From: JBHHZI01 sp046757965 | Lineage (GTDB): Bacteria; Acidobacteriota; Polarisedimenticolia; SMYD01 | Assembly (NCBI GenBank): GCA_046757965.1 | Contig: JBHHZI010000060.1 | Location: 1 to 17,297, forward strand | Length of the DNA stretch: 17,297 bases | Reading direction: 5' to 3' | Shown here: positions 1 to 6,552 of the stretch, one piece after another | Layout: each line of letters opens with the position of its first letter | Position numbering within the stretch: the first letter of the stretch is position 1 | Program-made: the position numbers and the translations under genes | The notes under the pieces: model-generated | What the model was told of the DNA's origin: nothing | What the model saw: the letters and a program-made list of their open reading frames with translations, nothing else | Databases searched by the model: none

Positions 1-139
1 CTTACCTCGAACACAGCTCGATCCATCTCAATCTCCGCTCAAGTTAAGATGGATGAATACGGAGTCCACGAGTCCTTGAACAATCGAACACCTGGCGCCG
101 CTTCGGGTACCATGCGACGACTTTCTCGGGAGGCGTGGC

Positions 140-2527
140 ATGGGCATCATCCGGAGTCCGCTGAATCGTTCATCTGACCGCTGTCGCCGGGACCGGCCCT
201 CCACAGGGGCCGGGGCGCGGCACTTCCCTGCGGCGGGGCACCCGGTATCCGGGTCGGCGCCGGGCCTCTGGTTCGGCCGGTTGCTGGTCGGAGCACTCCT
301 GGCTGCCTTCACGACCCCGGTTCCGGCGGCGATGGGAGCGGCCATGGACCGCAGGGCCTCGCCGGGCGCCGCAGCCGCGGCCGGCGCCTTGGACACCGTC
401 GGCAGACTCGACACCACCGGCAGAACCGGTCCGAAGACCGCGGCCGGTGCAGCCAGTGCGATCGGGACGGCCGACATGGCGGGCACCAACAAGTCGGCAG
501 GCATGAGTGACGCGGCCCGCGCCGCCGGCGCGGCCGGTGGGGCCGCTCCCTCCGACCGCTTCCTGCCCGCGGACATCTTCCAGCTCGAGTGGGCTTCCGA
601 TCCGCGCATCTCACCGGACGGGTCGCAGGTGGTCTACGTGCGGCGGTTCATGGACATCATGACCGACCGGCGGCGCTCGCACCTGTGGATCGTCGACGCG
701 CGAGGCGGCCACCACCGGCCGCTCACCGACGGCGCCGACAACGAGTGGGCGCCGCGCTTCTCGCCCGACGGGACGCGCCTGGTCTATCTCGGCAGCAGTG
801 GCGGTGCGACGCAGATTCATGCGCTGTGGCTGGAGAGCGGCGCCTCCGGCACGCTCACCCGGCTGCAGAACGCCCCCTCCAATCTCGCCTTCTCGCCGGA
901 CGGCACCCAGGTCGCCTTCACCATGAAGGTGCGCGAGCCGCGCCCGCCGTTCGCCACGCTGCCGGCCAGGCCCGAGGGTGCCACCTGGGCCGACCCGCCG
1001 ATCTTCATCGACAAGCTGCACTACCGGGCGGACGGCGCCGGTTACCTGGAGGACGGCTGGGTGCAGATCTTCGTCATTCCCGCCGACGGCGGCACGCCGC
1101 GCCAGCTCACCAGCGGCCCGTTCAACCATGGCGGCACGCCGGCCTGGACACCGGATGGCACCACGCTGATCTTCTCCGCCAACCGCCACGCCGACGCCGA
1201 GTTCGTGCCGCTGAACACCGAGGTCTACGCCGTCTCGGTGGCGGACGGCACCCTCACGGTGCTGACCGACCGCGACGGACCGGACAGCTCGCCGGTGGTC
1301 TCACCGGACGGTACCCAGATCGCCTACGTCGGCTTCGACGACCGGCGGCAGGGGTACCAGGTGACGCAGCTCTACGTCATGAACCGCGATGGCAGCCACC
1401 GGCGCGTGCTCACCGCCGATCTCGACCGCGACGTGGAAGCACCGCGCTGGGACCGCGCCGGACGCGGCCTGTTCTTTCAGTACGACGACCACGGCAACAC
1501 CCACCTCGGGCATGTGTCCCTCACCGGCAAGCGGCGCGACCTGGCGCGCGACGTCGGCGGCGAATCGCTCGGGCGACCGTATTCTTCCGGGTCGTTCAGC
1601 GTCGCCCGCAACGACACGCTGGTCTACACGGCCGGGGCGGTCGATCGCCCGGCGGATGTGGCCATCGCCGGGGGTGACGGGCACCGCCTGACCCGGCTCA
1701 ATGACGACCTGCTCGGCACGAAGCGCCTCGGCGCGGTGGAGGAGCTGACCTTTGCGTCGTCCTTCGACGACCGCGCCATCCAGGGCTGGCTGATCACCCC
1801 GCCGGACTTCGATGCCGTACACCGCTACCCGCTGATCCTGGAGATTCATGGCGGTCCGTTCGCCAACTACGGCGACCGCTTCGCCGGCGAGCTGCAGCTC
1901 TACGCCGCCGCCGGCTACGTGGTGCTCTACATCAACCCGCGCGGCTCCACCAGCTACGGCGAGACCTTCGGCAACCTCATCCATCACCACTACCCCGGTG
2001 AGGACTACGACGACCTGATGTCCGGCGTCGATGCGGTGCTCGCGCGGGGGTTCATCAACCCGGAGAAGCTGTTCGTCACCGGCGGCAGCGGCGGCGGCGT
2101 GCTGTCGAGCTGGATCGTCGGGCACACCGATCGCTTCAGCGCCGCGGTGGTGGCCAAGCCGGTGATCAACTGGACGAGCTGGGTGCTCACCGCCGACCTG
2201 CCGACCTTCGCCGGACAGTACTGGTTCCCGGGCTACCCGTGGGAGGCGCCCGACCAGTACCGGCAGCGCTCGCCGCTGTCGTTCGTGGACCATGTGAAAA
2301 CACCGACCATGGTGCTCACCGGAGAGTCGGACTACCGCACGCCGATCTCCGAGTCGGAGCAGTTCTACACGGCGCTGAAGCTGCGCAAGATCCCGGCGGC
2401 CCTGGTGCGCATGCCCGGCGCCTCCCACGGCATCGCCAACCGGCCCAGCCAGCTCATCGGCAAGGCCGCCCACGTGCTGGCCTGGTTCGCCAGGTACGGC
2501 GGCCCGCCGGCCGACGACGAGGACTGA
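140..2527 (+). CDS. S9-family serine peptidase (prolyl oligopeptidase / acylaminoacyl-peptidase type), probably exported
   Basis: A 795-residue protein with the two-part architecture of S9 peptidases. An N-terminal WD40-like (PD40) beta-propeller spans about residues 145-520 and shows repeated SPDGxxxxY/F motifs (SPDGSQVVYV, SPDGTRLVYL, SPDGTQVAFT, TPDGTTLIFS, SPDGTQIAYV). A C-terminal alpha/beta-hydrolase domain spans about 540-790. The triad is complete and in the family's order: Ser650 in GGSGGG, Asp731 in ESDYRTP and His763 in GASHG. Such enzymes cleave short peptides or acylated N-terminal residues, with the propeller restricting substrate size. The ATG at 140 has a strong Shine-Dalgarno (GGGAGG, 128-133). 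A hydrophobic stretch at about 42-66 ending in an AxA-like region suggests export, but the n-region is unusually long. Residues 67-140 are Ala/Gly-rich low complexity. The gene stands alone and converges on hpnH. Exact substrate is unknown. Confidence 0.92.
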   Translation: MGIIRSPLNRSSDRCRRDRPSTGAGARHFPAAGHPVSGSAPGLWFGRLLVGALLAAFTTPVPAAMGAAMDRRASPGAAAAAGALDTVGRLDTTGRTGPKTAAGAASAIGTADMAGTNKSAGMSDAARAAGAAGGAAPSDRFLPADIFQLEWASDPRISPDGSQVVYVRRFMDIMTDRRRSHLWIVDARGGHHRPLTDGADNEWAPRFSPDGTRLVYLGSSGGATQIHALWLESGASGTLTRLQNAPSNLAFSPDGTQVAFTMKVREPRPPFATLPARPEGATWADPPIFIDKLHYRADGAGYLEDGWVQIFVIPADGGTPRQLTSGPFNHGGTPAWTPDGTTLIFSANRHADAEFVPLNTEVYAVSVADGTLTVLTDRDGPDSSPVVSPDGTQIAYVGFDDRRQGYQVTQLYVMNRDGSHRRVLTADLDRDVEAPRWDRAGRGLFFQYDDHGNTHLGHVSLTGKRRDLARDVGGESLGRPYSSGSFSVARNDTLVYTAGAVDRPADVAIAGGDGHRLTRLNDDLLGTKRLGAVEELTFASSFDDRAIQGWLITPPDFDAVHRYPLILEIHGGPFANYGDRFAGELQLYAAAGYVVLYINPRGSTSYGETFGNLIHHHYPGEDYDDLMSGVDAVLARGFINPEKLFVTGGSGGGVLSSWIVGHTDRFSAAVVAKPVINWTSWVLTADLPTFAGQYWFPGYPWEAPDQYRQRSPLSFVDHVKTPTMVLTGESDYRTPISESEQFYTALKLRKIPAALVRMPGASHGIANRPSQLIGKAAHVLAWFARYGGPPADDED

Positions 2528-2610
2528 CCGGCGCGGGCAGCGGCGCGGCCGTCGAGCGGAGACGGACGTCGTGCGGCATCGACCCCCGCAAGACGCCGGC
2601 ATGAGCGCAC

Positions 2611-2658
2611 GTCGCCCCTGGGGCTGCCGCAGGCGACGGGCCGGGCAAGCTTGCCGGC
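2611..2658. terminator. Two hairpins between convergent genes, possible weak bidirectional terminator
   Basis: The 186-base gap between the convergent peptidase and hpnH genes holds two potential stem-loops. The first is GTCGCC..GGCGAC-type pairing across 2611-2637, an eight-pair stem with a two-base bulge. The second is centred on the perfect 12-base palindrome GGCAAGCTTGCC (2644-2655), extendable with one bulge. Neither is followed by a T-tract on either strand, so intrinsic termination is only inferred from position and symmetry. Confidence 0.3.
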
Positions 2659-2693
2659 TGTCTTCAGTTCGCCGGCAACATCCGTCGGCGGTA

Positions 2694-2722
2694 TGCGTCA
2701 GCTTGCGGCTGCGTCAGCTTGC
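2694..2722. repeat. Short direct repeat (13 of 16 bases, two copies) spanning the hpnH stop codon
   Basis: TGCGTCAGCTTGC occurs at 2694-2706 and again at 2710-2722, a period of 16 bases. The right copy contains the hpnH stop codon (TCA on the plus strand, 2714-2716) and the end of the coding sequence. The left copy lies just beyond the stop. It looks like a small local duplication, and no function is evident. Confidence 0.6.
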
Positions 2723-3832
2723 CGAGGGCGGGTCGAGCAGGGGGCGGGACGAACCGGGAGCCGCGGGACGCTTGCGATCGGCGGGCGGGGTCCGCGCCAG
2801 GTCCGGGGCGAACGGTCCCGTGGTGCGCGGCCCGCGCCACGCCACCCGCGCGGCCCGCAGCGGGTGGGCGAAGGTGGCATCCACGGCGGTCGGTTCGAAG
2901 CCGCTGTGCACCTGGCACTGGGCGCACTTCTCGTGCACGTCGATGCCGTAGGCGTCCCAGTCGGTCTCCTCCATCAGCGCCGCGAAGGTCGGGGCGTACC
3001 CCTCATCCACCAGCAGGTAGCACGGCTTCTGCCAGCCGAAGACATTGCGCGTGGGGTTCCCCCAGGGCGTGCAGCGGAAGCTCTGGTTGCCGGCCAGAAA
3101 GTCGAGATAAAGCGACGACTGATTGAAGCGCCACGGCTTGTGCCGCGCCGTCGCCAGCAGGTTGCGGAACAGGTGCTTGCTGGCGTCGCGCTTGAGAAAC
3201 ACCTCCTGCTGCGGGGCCCGCTCGTAGTTGAACCCGGGCGAGACGGTGATCCCCTCCACGCCCAGCTCGGTGGCGAAGTCGAAGAACGCCGCCACGCGGT
3301 CCGGTTCGGCGCCGTCGAACAGCGTGCAGTTGACGGTGACGCGAAAGCCGCGGCTGCGGCAGGCGCGGATGGCCGACACGGCACGGTCGAACACCCCTTC
3401 CTGGCAGACGGCGCGGTCGTGCTCTTCCCGCAGGCCGTCCAGGTGCACCGAGAAGGTGAGATAGGGCGAGGGCGTGTAGTCGCGCAGCTTCTTCTCGATG
3501 AGCAGGCCGTTGCTGCACAGGTAGACGAACTTCTTGCGGGCGATGATGCCGGCGACGATGGCGGCCATCTCGGGGTGCAGGAGCGGTTCTCCCCCGGGAA
3601 TCGAGACCACCGGCGCCCCGCATTCATCGACGGCATCGAGGCATTCCGCCAGGCTCAGGTTGTGGCGCAGGATGTCCTCGGGATAGGCGATCTTGCCACA
3701 GCCCGCGCAGGCCAGGTTGCAGCGAAACAGCGGCTCGAGCATCAAGACCAGCGGGTAGCGATGCCTGCGGCGCAGCTTCTGGCCGATGATGTAGCGACCG
3801 ACCCGGTATTTCTGCAGGAGAGGAACGCCCAT
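2714..3832 (-). CDS. hpnH: Adenosyl-hopane synthase HpnH (radical SAM)
   Basis: Radical SAM enzyme that attaches a 5'-deoxyadenosyl group to the hopene skeleton, the first step in building the C35 hopanoid side chain. The opening (MGVPLLQKYRVGRYI, then YPLVLMLEPLFRCNLACAGC) is characteristic of HpnH. Cys38, Cys42 and Cys45 form the CX3CX2C cluster motif, and GGEPLLHPE (80-88) is the SAM-binding GGE motif. The C-terminal domain (DUF3463 type) retains Cys254, Cys271, Cys303 and Cys306. The first about 330 residues cover the family; the last about 40 are a Pro/Arg-rich tail of low complexity. A GTG and two ATGs lie in tandem (3838, 3835, 3832). The ATG at 3832 fits the AAAGG upstream and the family N-terminus best. 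It is the last gene of the hopanoid locus, separated from hpnA by the cysteine-rich gene. Confidence 0.95.
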   Translation of the reverse strand: MGVPLLQKYRVGRYIIGQKLRRRHRYPLVLMLEPLFRCNLACAGCGKIAYPEDILRHNLSLAECLDAVDECGAPVVSIPGGEPLLHPEMAAIVAGIIARKKFVYLCSNGLLIEKKLRDYTPSPYLTFSVHLDGLREEHDRAVCQEGVFDRAVSAIRACRSRGFRVTVNCTLFDGAEPDRVAAFFDFATELGVEGITVSPGFNYERAPQQEVFLKRDASKHLFRNLLATARHKPWRFNQSSLYLDFLAGNQSFRCTPWGNPTRNVFGWQKPCYLLVDEGYAPTFAALMEETDWDAYGIDVHEKCAQCQVHSGFEPTAVDATFAHPLRAARVAWRGPRTTGPFAPDLARTPPADRKRPAAPGSSRPLLDPPSAS

Positions 3833-3853
3833 CATCACCTTTCTACCGCCGCG

Positions 3854-3889
3854 CCCCGCTCCGGGGTCGTCCGCGGAAGGAGCATTCTA
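3854..3889 (-). promoter_or_regulatory. Possible -10 element and leader hairpin upstream of hpnH
   Basis: Read on the minus strand, TAGAAT (3884-3889) matches five of six positions of the sigma70 -10 consensus, about 50 bases before the hpnH start. No convincing -35 hexamer is found 16-18 bases further upstream. Between this element and the start, CCCCG/CGGGG (3854-3866) can form a five-pair stem with a three-base loop in the leader. It suggests hpnH may have its own promoter despite lying in the hopanoid locus. Confidence 0.3.
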
Positions 3890-4065
3890 CCGGGTTTCGG
3901 GGCGGCAACGTGGACCAGCAAGCCCGGGGCAGAGAACAGGCCCATGTCTTTCCCGGTTACCTGCCGAGTCTGCAGGTTGTCAGGCTGATCCGAGCATGAC
4001 CCGGGAGCGGCCCCTCGTGCGTGGGGCAAGGCTGTCGAAGTTGCGCTTGCCGGCGAGACGCGCCT

Positions 4066-4605
4066 CTACCGGGGCAGGAACGTCACGGTTTTCGCCATCT
4101 CATCCACGCTCAGATCCGCCTGGAAAGAGCGGGCAATCTGTCGCAACACGTCCTCGAGATCCCCGGTCCAGAACCCGGACGCCCGATGCTGCCGCACACC
4201 GGGCTCCGCCTGCACCGTCCAGTGGCTGAGATTCTGGAGCAAGACCGTGATGCGTTCCAGATCCAGCGCCCCTCCCTGGACGCGCAGCCCGACGTTCGAA
4301 TCCAGAGGGATCGCCGTGGCGAGGTCCGCAGGAGCCCGAACCGCGAAGTCCGAGGGAGCCCCTGCCGCGGTCGACTTCAGCTTGATCGTGGTCTTCCCCG
4401 TGATCGTGCAACTGCAGGAGCTGATCTCCGTCGAGCAAGTAAACGAACAGGAACAGATCTCACTGTTCGCATCATAGCTTCCGGCAGACGCCGAGCAGCA
4501 CGCCGCCTGAATGGAACAATCCGCCGCTCCCACGACGGCGGGAAGACCGAGCAGCAGCACCAGCACCACCACGGACACGCACGCCATCTTCTTGCTCAGG
4601 CTCAT
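4066..4605 (-). CDS. Small secreted cysteine-rich protein with a C-terminal STN-like (secretin/TonB N-terminal) domain
   Basis: Predicted 179-residue exported protein; I do not recognise a named family for the whole. Residues 1-28 form a Sec signal peptide: MSLSKK, a hydrophobic core VSVVVLVLLLGL, then VVGA-A. Asp before Cys30 argues against a lipobox. The mature N-terminus is packed with eight cysteines (30, 36, 37, 51, 53, 57, 64, 66), including two CSC motifs, followed by a short Thr/Lys/Ala linker. Residues about 95-179 (ALDLERITVLLQNLSHWTV, later GFWTGDLEDVLRQIARSF, ending KTVTFLPR) follow the pattern of an STN domain, the short alpha/beta fold at the start of secretins and TonB receptors. 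Start choice: GAAAGGGG lies a few bases before the ATG at 4605, and the signal peptide begins there. It sits between hpnA and hpnH on the same strand. Composition is less GC-rich than neighbouring genes, and function is unknown. Confidence 0.8.
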   Translation of the reverse strand: MSLSKKMACVSVVVLVLLLGLPAVVGAADCSIQAACCSASAGSYDANSEICSCSFTCSTEISSCSCTITGKTTIKLKSTAAGAPSDFAVRAPADLATAIPLDSNVGLRVQGGALDLERITVLLQNLSHWTVQAEPGVRQHRASGFWTGDLEDVLRQIARSFQADLSVDEMAKTVTFLPR

Positions 4606-4859
4606 ACTCACACCCCTTTCCACCGTCACACCCGCTGATACGATACACAATATTACATGATACAAAACATGCCCAGCTATTCTTGTCAGGAAATACCGCA
4701 TCAAGGAATACCGCATCAAGGAAGGACACAATCGAAGATTGAGGGGAAACGACTCCAACCGTCTGGGCGAATTGCTGGCGTGCAGTGCGAATCGGCAGCA
4801 ACAGGTCGGCCCGGAGGCTCGTTGAGCGTCTCCCATGGCCCGGGTGCGCCCCGAGCATC
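4606..4859. other. AT-richer intergenic region upstream of the Cys-rich gene
   Basis: This 254-base gap between hpnA and the cysteine-rich gene is visibly more AT-rich than the rest of the window, especially 4636-4740. On the minus strand TGTATC occurs twice, 17 bases apart, within 4640-4665, close to a TAATAT. A further GTATC follows directly. This is a plausible promoter or regulator-binding region for the cysteine-rich gene, but no -35/-10 pair with normal spacing could be fixed. No clear terminator for the upstream sqs-shc-hpnG-hpnA block was seen. Confidence 0.4.
4692..4721. repeat. Perfect 15-base tandem repeat, two copies
   Basis: AATACCGCATCAAGG is present twice back to back (4692-4706 and 4707-4721), followed by a further partial AAGGA. 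The unit is a multiple of three, so it could expand without a frameshift if translated. However, it lies 87 bases upstream of the chosen start of the cysteine-rich gene and is more likely non-coding. It may be a binding-site pair or a slippage product. Confidence 0.85.
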
Positions 4860-5855
4860 TCAGGCGGAGCGCGCCGACTCACCCCTGAACCAGGCCACCG
4901 CGTCGCGCAGGGCCTCGGCGGCCGGCCGGGGGGCGTAGCCCAGCTCGCGGCGGGCGCGGTCGCTGGTGAAGAACATCCGGTGGCGCGCCAGGCGCACGCC
5001 GTCGACGGTGAGGCGCGGCTCGGCGCCGCCGGTGAGGCGCGCCACCGCCTCGCGCAGGTAGGCCAGCGGCAGCACCCAGGACGGCGACAGCTTCAGGCGC
5101 GGCGGCCGGCGGCCGGCGAGAGACGCGATGGTGGCCAGGATGGCCGCCAGGGTCAGGTTCTCGCCCCCCAGGATGTAGCGCCGGCCAGGTCTGCCGGCGG
5201 TCAGCGCGCGCAGATGGCCGTCGGCGACATCGTCGACGTGCACGATGTTGAGGCCGGTGTCGAGGTAGGCCGGCATGCGGCCGGCGGCGGCATCGCGCAC
5301 CAGACGGCCGGTGGGCGTGGGGCGGATGTCGCCGGGGCCGACCGGGGCGGACGGGTTGACGATGACGGCCGGCAGATGCGCCGTGCGCACCAGCTCGCGC
5401 ACCGCCGCCTCGGCCAGGTACTTCGAGCGCTTGTAATGACCCACCATGTCGGACAGGGCCGCCGGTGTCTCCTCGTCGGCGGGCGCGCCGCCGGCGCGCC
5501 ATCCGAGGGTGGCGACGCTGCTGGTGTAGACGATGCGGTCCACGCCGGCGGCCTGGGCGGCAACCAGCAGGTCGCGCGTGCCGTCGACATTCACCCGGTA
5601 GAACTCTGCCGGGCGCGGATGCCAGAGGCGATAGATCGCCGCCACGTGACATAACGCCGTGCAACCGGCCAGCGCCGCCGCCAGCGAGGCCCGGTCGGTG
5701 AGATCGCCCTCGCACACCTCCACATCGTGGCCGGCGAGGTTGCGCCGGTCGGCGCCGGTGCGCACCAGCACGCGCACGTCATGTCCCGCCGCCAGCAACC
5801 GGCGCATCACCGCCGCGCCCACGAAGCCGGTGGCCCCGGTGACCAGGCAGGTCAC
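4860..5855 (-). CDS. hpnA: Hopanoid-associated sugar epimerase HpnA (NAD(P)-dependent, extended SDR)
   Basis: Extended short-chain dehydrogenase/reductase of 331 residues, the usual HpnA length. The N-terminal Rossmann motif TGATGFVG (6-13) binds NAD(P). Catalytic residues are visible as TSS (111-113) and YKRSK (Tyr141, Lys145). HpnA proteins occur almost only in hopanoid loci; the exact reaction is not settled, and a role in modifying the ribose-derived side chain is an inference from context. The start is GTG at 5855 with GGAGG just upstream. Its first four bases overlap the hpnG stop as GTGA (5852-5855), typical of translational coupling. It is the last gene of the compact sqs-shc-hpnG-hpnA block. 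Confidence 0.9.
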   Translation of the reverse strand: MTCLVTGATGFVGAAVMRRLLAAGHDVRVLVRTGADRRNLAGHDVEVCEGDLTDRASLAAALAGCTALCHVAAIYRLWHPRPAEFYRVNVDGTRDLLVAAQAAGVDRIVYTSSVATLGWRAGGAPADEETPAALSDMVGHYKRSKYLAEAAVRELVRTAHLPAVIVNPSAPVGPGDIRPTPTGRLVRDAAAGRMPAYLDTGLNIVHVDDVADGHLRALTAGRPGRRYILGGENLTLAAILATIASLAGRRPPRLKLSPSWVLPLAYLREAVARLTGGAEPRLTVDGVRLARHRMFFTSDRARRELGYAPRPAAEALRDAVAWFRGESARSA

Positions 5856-6541
5856 GGGGCCTCCAGGCAGGGGCCGGCGGCCTGCGCCACGGCCGCCAGG
5901 CGGTGGCGGGCGGCGCGCTCGGCCCGCGCCAGGCGGAGCACGGCGCCCAGATCGTGCGGCCGGCGCAGCAGGACCGCCAGGACGTGCACCGGGCGCGTGC
6001 GGCCGGCGCCGTCCACGGCCCCCACGGCGGCGGCGGGGAAGGCGGTGCCGGCGGCATCGCAGACCACGCGCACCGCCAGGAACGGGCGGCCGGCCGCGGC
6101 GGCCACCCGGGCGATGGCGGTGCTTTCCATGTCCACCGCCGCGGCGCCGGTGAGGGCGCCTAAAGCGCGCTTGCGCCCGGCCTCGGCCAGCAGCGAGCGG
6201 CTGGTCAGCAGCCGGCGGCACGCCGCCACGCAGAGACCCGGAGCCAGACGGGCCGTCAGCCGCTGTCGCCAGGCAGCATCGGTGGCATACACGGTGCCGG
6301 CCTCGTCGATGACCTCCGCCGGGATGAGCAGATCCCCGGCGGTGAGATCGGGCTGCAGGCCGCCGGCCAGGCCCCACGACAGCAACGCCGCGGCGCCGCC
6401 TTCGATGAGTCCGGTGGCGGCGGCGGCGGCGCGGTCCGGTCCGACGCCGGCCACGGCCACGGAGACACCGCCGGGGCGGTCGCGGCCAGGCAGGAGGGCG
6501 GCCTCACGCCGGAGCGCCGCCACCACTCCCAGGCGACTCAC
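5852..6541 (-). CDS. hpnG: Hopanoid-associated nucleoside phosphorylase HpnG
   Basis: Phosphorylase of the PNP/UDP (MTA/SAH nucleosidase-like) superfamily, 229 residues. HpnG removes adenine from adenosylhopane, the HpnH product, leading to (phospho)ribosylhopane. Family landmarks are the glycine-rich SWGLAGGL (55-62), the VDMES segment (136-140) whose Glu contacts ribose in this superfamily, and VRVVCDAA (158-164) with the Asp that normally acts on the purine. Start: GTG at 6541 is preceded by AAGGGGGG at good spacing. An alternative GTG at 6556 overlaps the shc stop as GTGA and would add five residues. The coding region is packed between shc (11-base gap) and hpnA (4-base overlap), so the three are surely co-transcribed. 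Confidence 0.88.
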   Translation of the reverse strand: MSRLGVVAALRREAALLPGRDRPGGVSVAVAGVGPDRAAAAATGLIEGGAAALLSWGLAGGLQPDLTAGDLLIPAEVIDEAGTVYATDAAWRQRLTARLAPGLCVAACRRLLTSRSLLAEAGRKRALGALTGAAAVDMESTAIARVAAAAGRPFLAVRVVCDAAGTAFPAAAVGAVDGAGRTRPVHVLAVLLRRPHDLGAVLRLARAERAARHRLAAVAQAAGPCLEAP

Positions 6542-6552
6542 GCGGCCCCCCT

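Noticed and set aside
589..1677. Plus-strand frame overlapping the peptidase in another phase
   Set aside because: Arg/Pro/His-rich translation typical of an out-of-phase reading of GC-rich coding DNA.
1301..2602. 433-codon minus-strand frame opposite the S9 peptidase
   Set aside because: Translation is low-complexity Arg/Val/Gly and the catalytic triad lies on the plus strand.
2651..3988. 445-codon plus-strand frame opposite hpnH
   Set aside because: HpnH motifs are complete on the minus strand. The antisense product is low complexity.
3835..4029. Small minus-strand frame between the Cys-rich gene and hpnH
   Set aside because: It ends over the hpnH start, has no good ribosome-binding site and contains the likely hpnH leader and -10 element.
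4692..4721. CRISPR-like repeat
   Set aside because: Only two adjacent copies of 15 bases with no spacer and no cas genes.
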